This document shows positions 32,291 through 32,387 of a DNA stretch of 32,387 nucleotides, piece by piece (the first letter of the stretch is position 1; each line of letters begins with the position of its first letter). The position numbers and the translations under genes are program-made. Origin of the DNA: Paenibacillus sp. LHD-117 (GTDB lineage Bacteria > Bacillota > Bacilli > Paenibacillales > Paenibacillaceae); the NCBI RefSeq assembly GCF_030929555.1, contig NZ_JAVFVT010000058.1, forward strand, positions 1-32,387, read 5' to 3'. The notes beneath the pieces are model-generated. The model saw nothing but the letters and a program-made list of their open reading frames with translations, did no database searches and was not told the origin of the DNA.

Positions 32291-32387
32291 TATGAACGTT
32301 TTAGTCAAGCCCTTGCATTTTGCACCACCAAAACACTAGGCGCGGGAGCAAATAAGCGAGCGACGGTCGGCACGCTGCTATCCGTGG

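Overview
The window looks like chromosomal DNA from a Paenibacillaceae bacterium (Paenibacillus or a close relative). This is inferred from gene content: an ECF41-type sigma factor, YesN/YesM regulators beside an LplB/YtcP/YtcQ-type sugar ABC transporter without its own ATPase, strong purine-rich ribosome binding sites, and palindromic intergenic repeats of the 'CTAACGGA...TCCGTTAG' kind. No RNA gene was found apart from a T-box remnant.

Region 1 (1-7000), AT-richer and decaying. It opens with the last 24 codons and right end of an IS3-family insertion sequence. An ECF41 sigma factor and its partner NAD(P)-binding oxidoreductase follow. Both are frameshifted, yet each is still preceded by an identical ECF41-type promoter (TGTCACA-N16-TGTC). 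Then come an acetyltransferase split by an in-frame TAA, a T-box 3' remnant, and the C-terminal remnant of a methyltransferase with two stops. The intact genes are a CPBP membrane protease, two GNAT acetyltransferases and an APH-like phosphotransferase. Two of these end in near-identical repeats that carry a terminator hairpin. A DUF4181 membrane protein reads through its apparent terminator.

Region 2 (7089-10273) is a tightly overlapping vanY-vanZ-vanR-vanS operon. No vanHAX ligase/dipeptidase genes are present, so it looks like an envelope-stress or peptidoglycan-trimming module rather than a full glycopeptide-resistance cluster.

Region 3 (10334-26125) is the main point of interest: a large glycan-uptake and degradation locus. 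It holds a YesN-type response regulator and a YesM-type kinase, two permeases, a lipoprotein solute-binding protein, a large unrecognised TIM-barrel-like enzyme, a GH101 endo-alpha-N-acetylgalactosaminidase homologue, a GH29 alpha-L-fucosidase and a Cys-type sulfatase. None of the four enzymes has a visible signal peptide. I infer that a sulfated, fucosylated, alpha-GalNAc-containing oligosaccharide or glycopeptide is imported and then dismantled in the cytoplasm. Classical GH101 enzymes act outside the cell, so this arrangement is unusual.

Region 4 (26126-32387) has a truncated metallophosphoesterase fragment that runs into a four-unit tandem array of hairpins. After it come katG (minus strand), repeat-rich intergenic DNA, an unrecognised protein with a possible PD-(D/E)xK core plus winged helix (minus), and a divergent AraC regulator / phytanoyl-CoA dioxygenase-like pair. 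The window ends in another copy of the CTAACGGA-type palindromic repeat.
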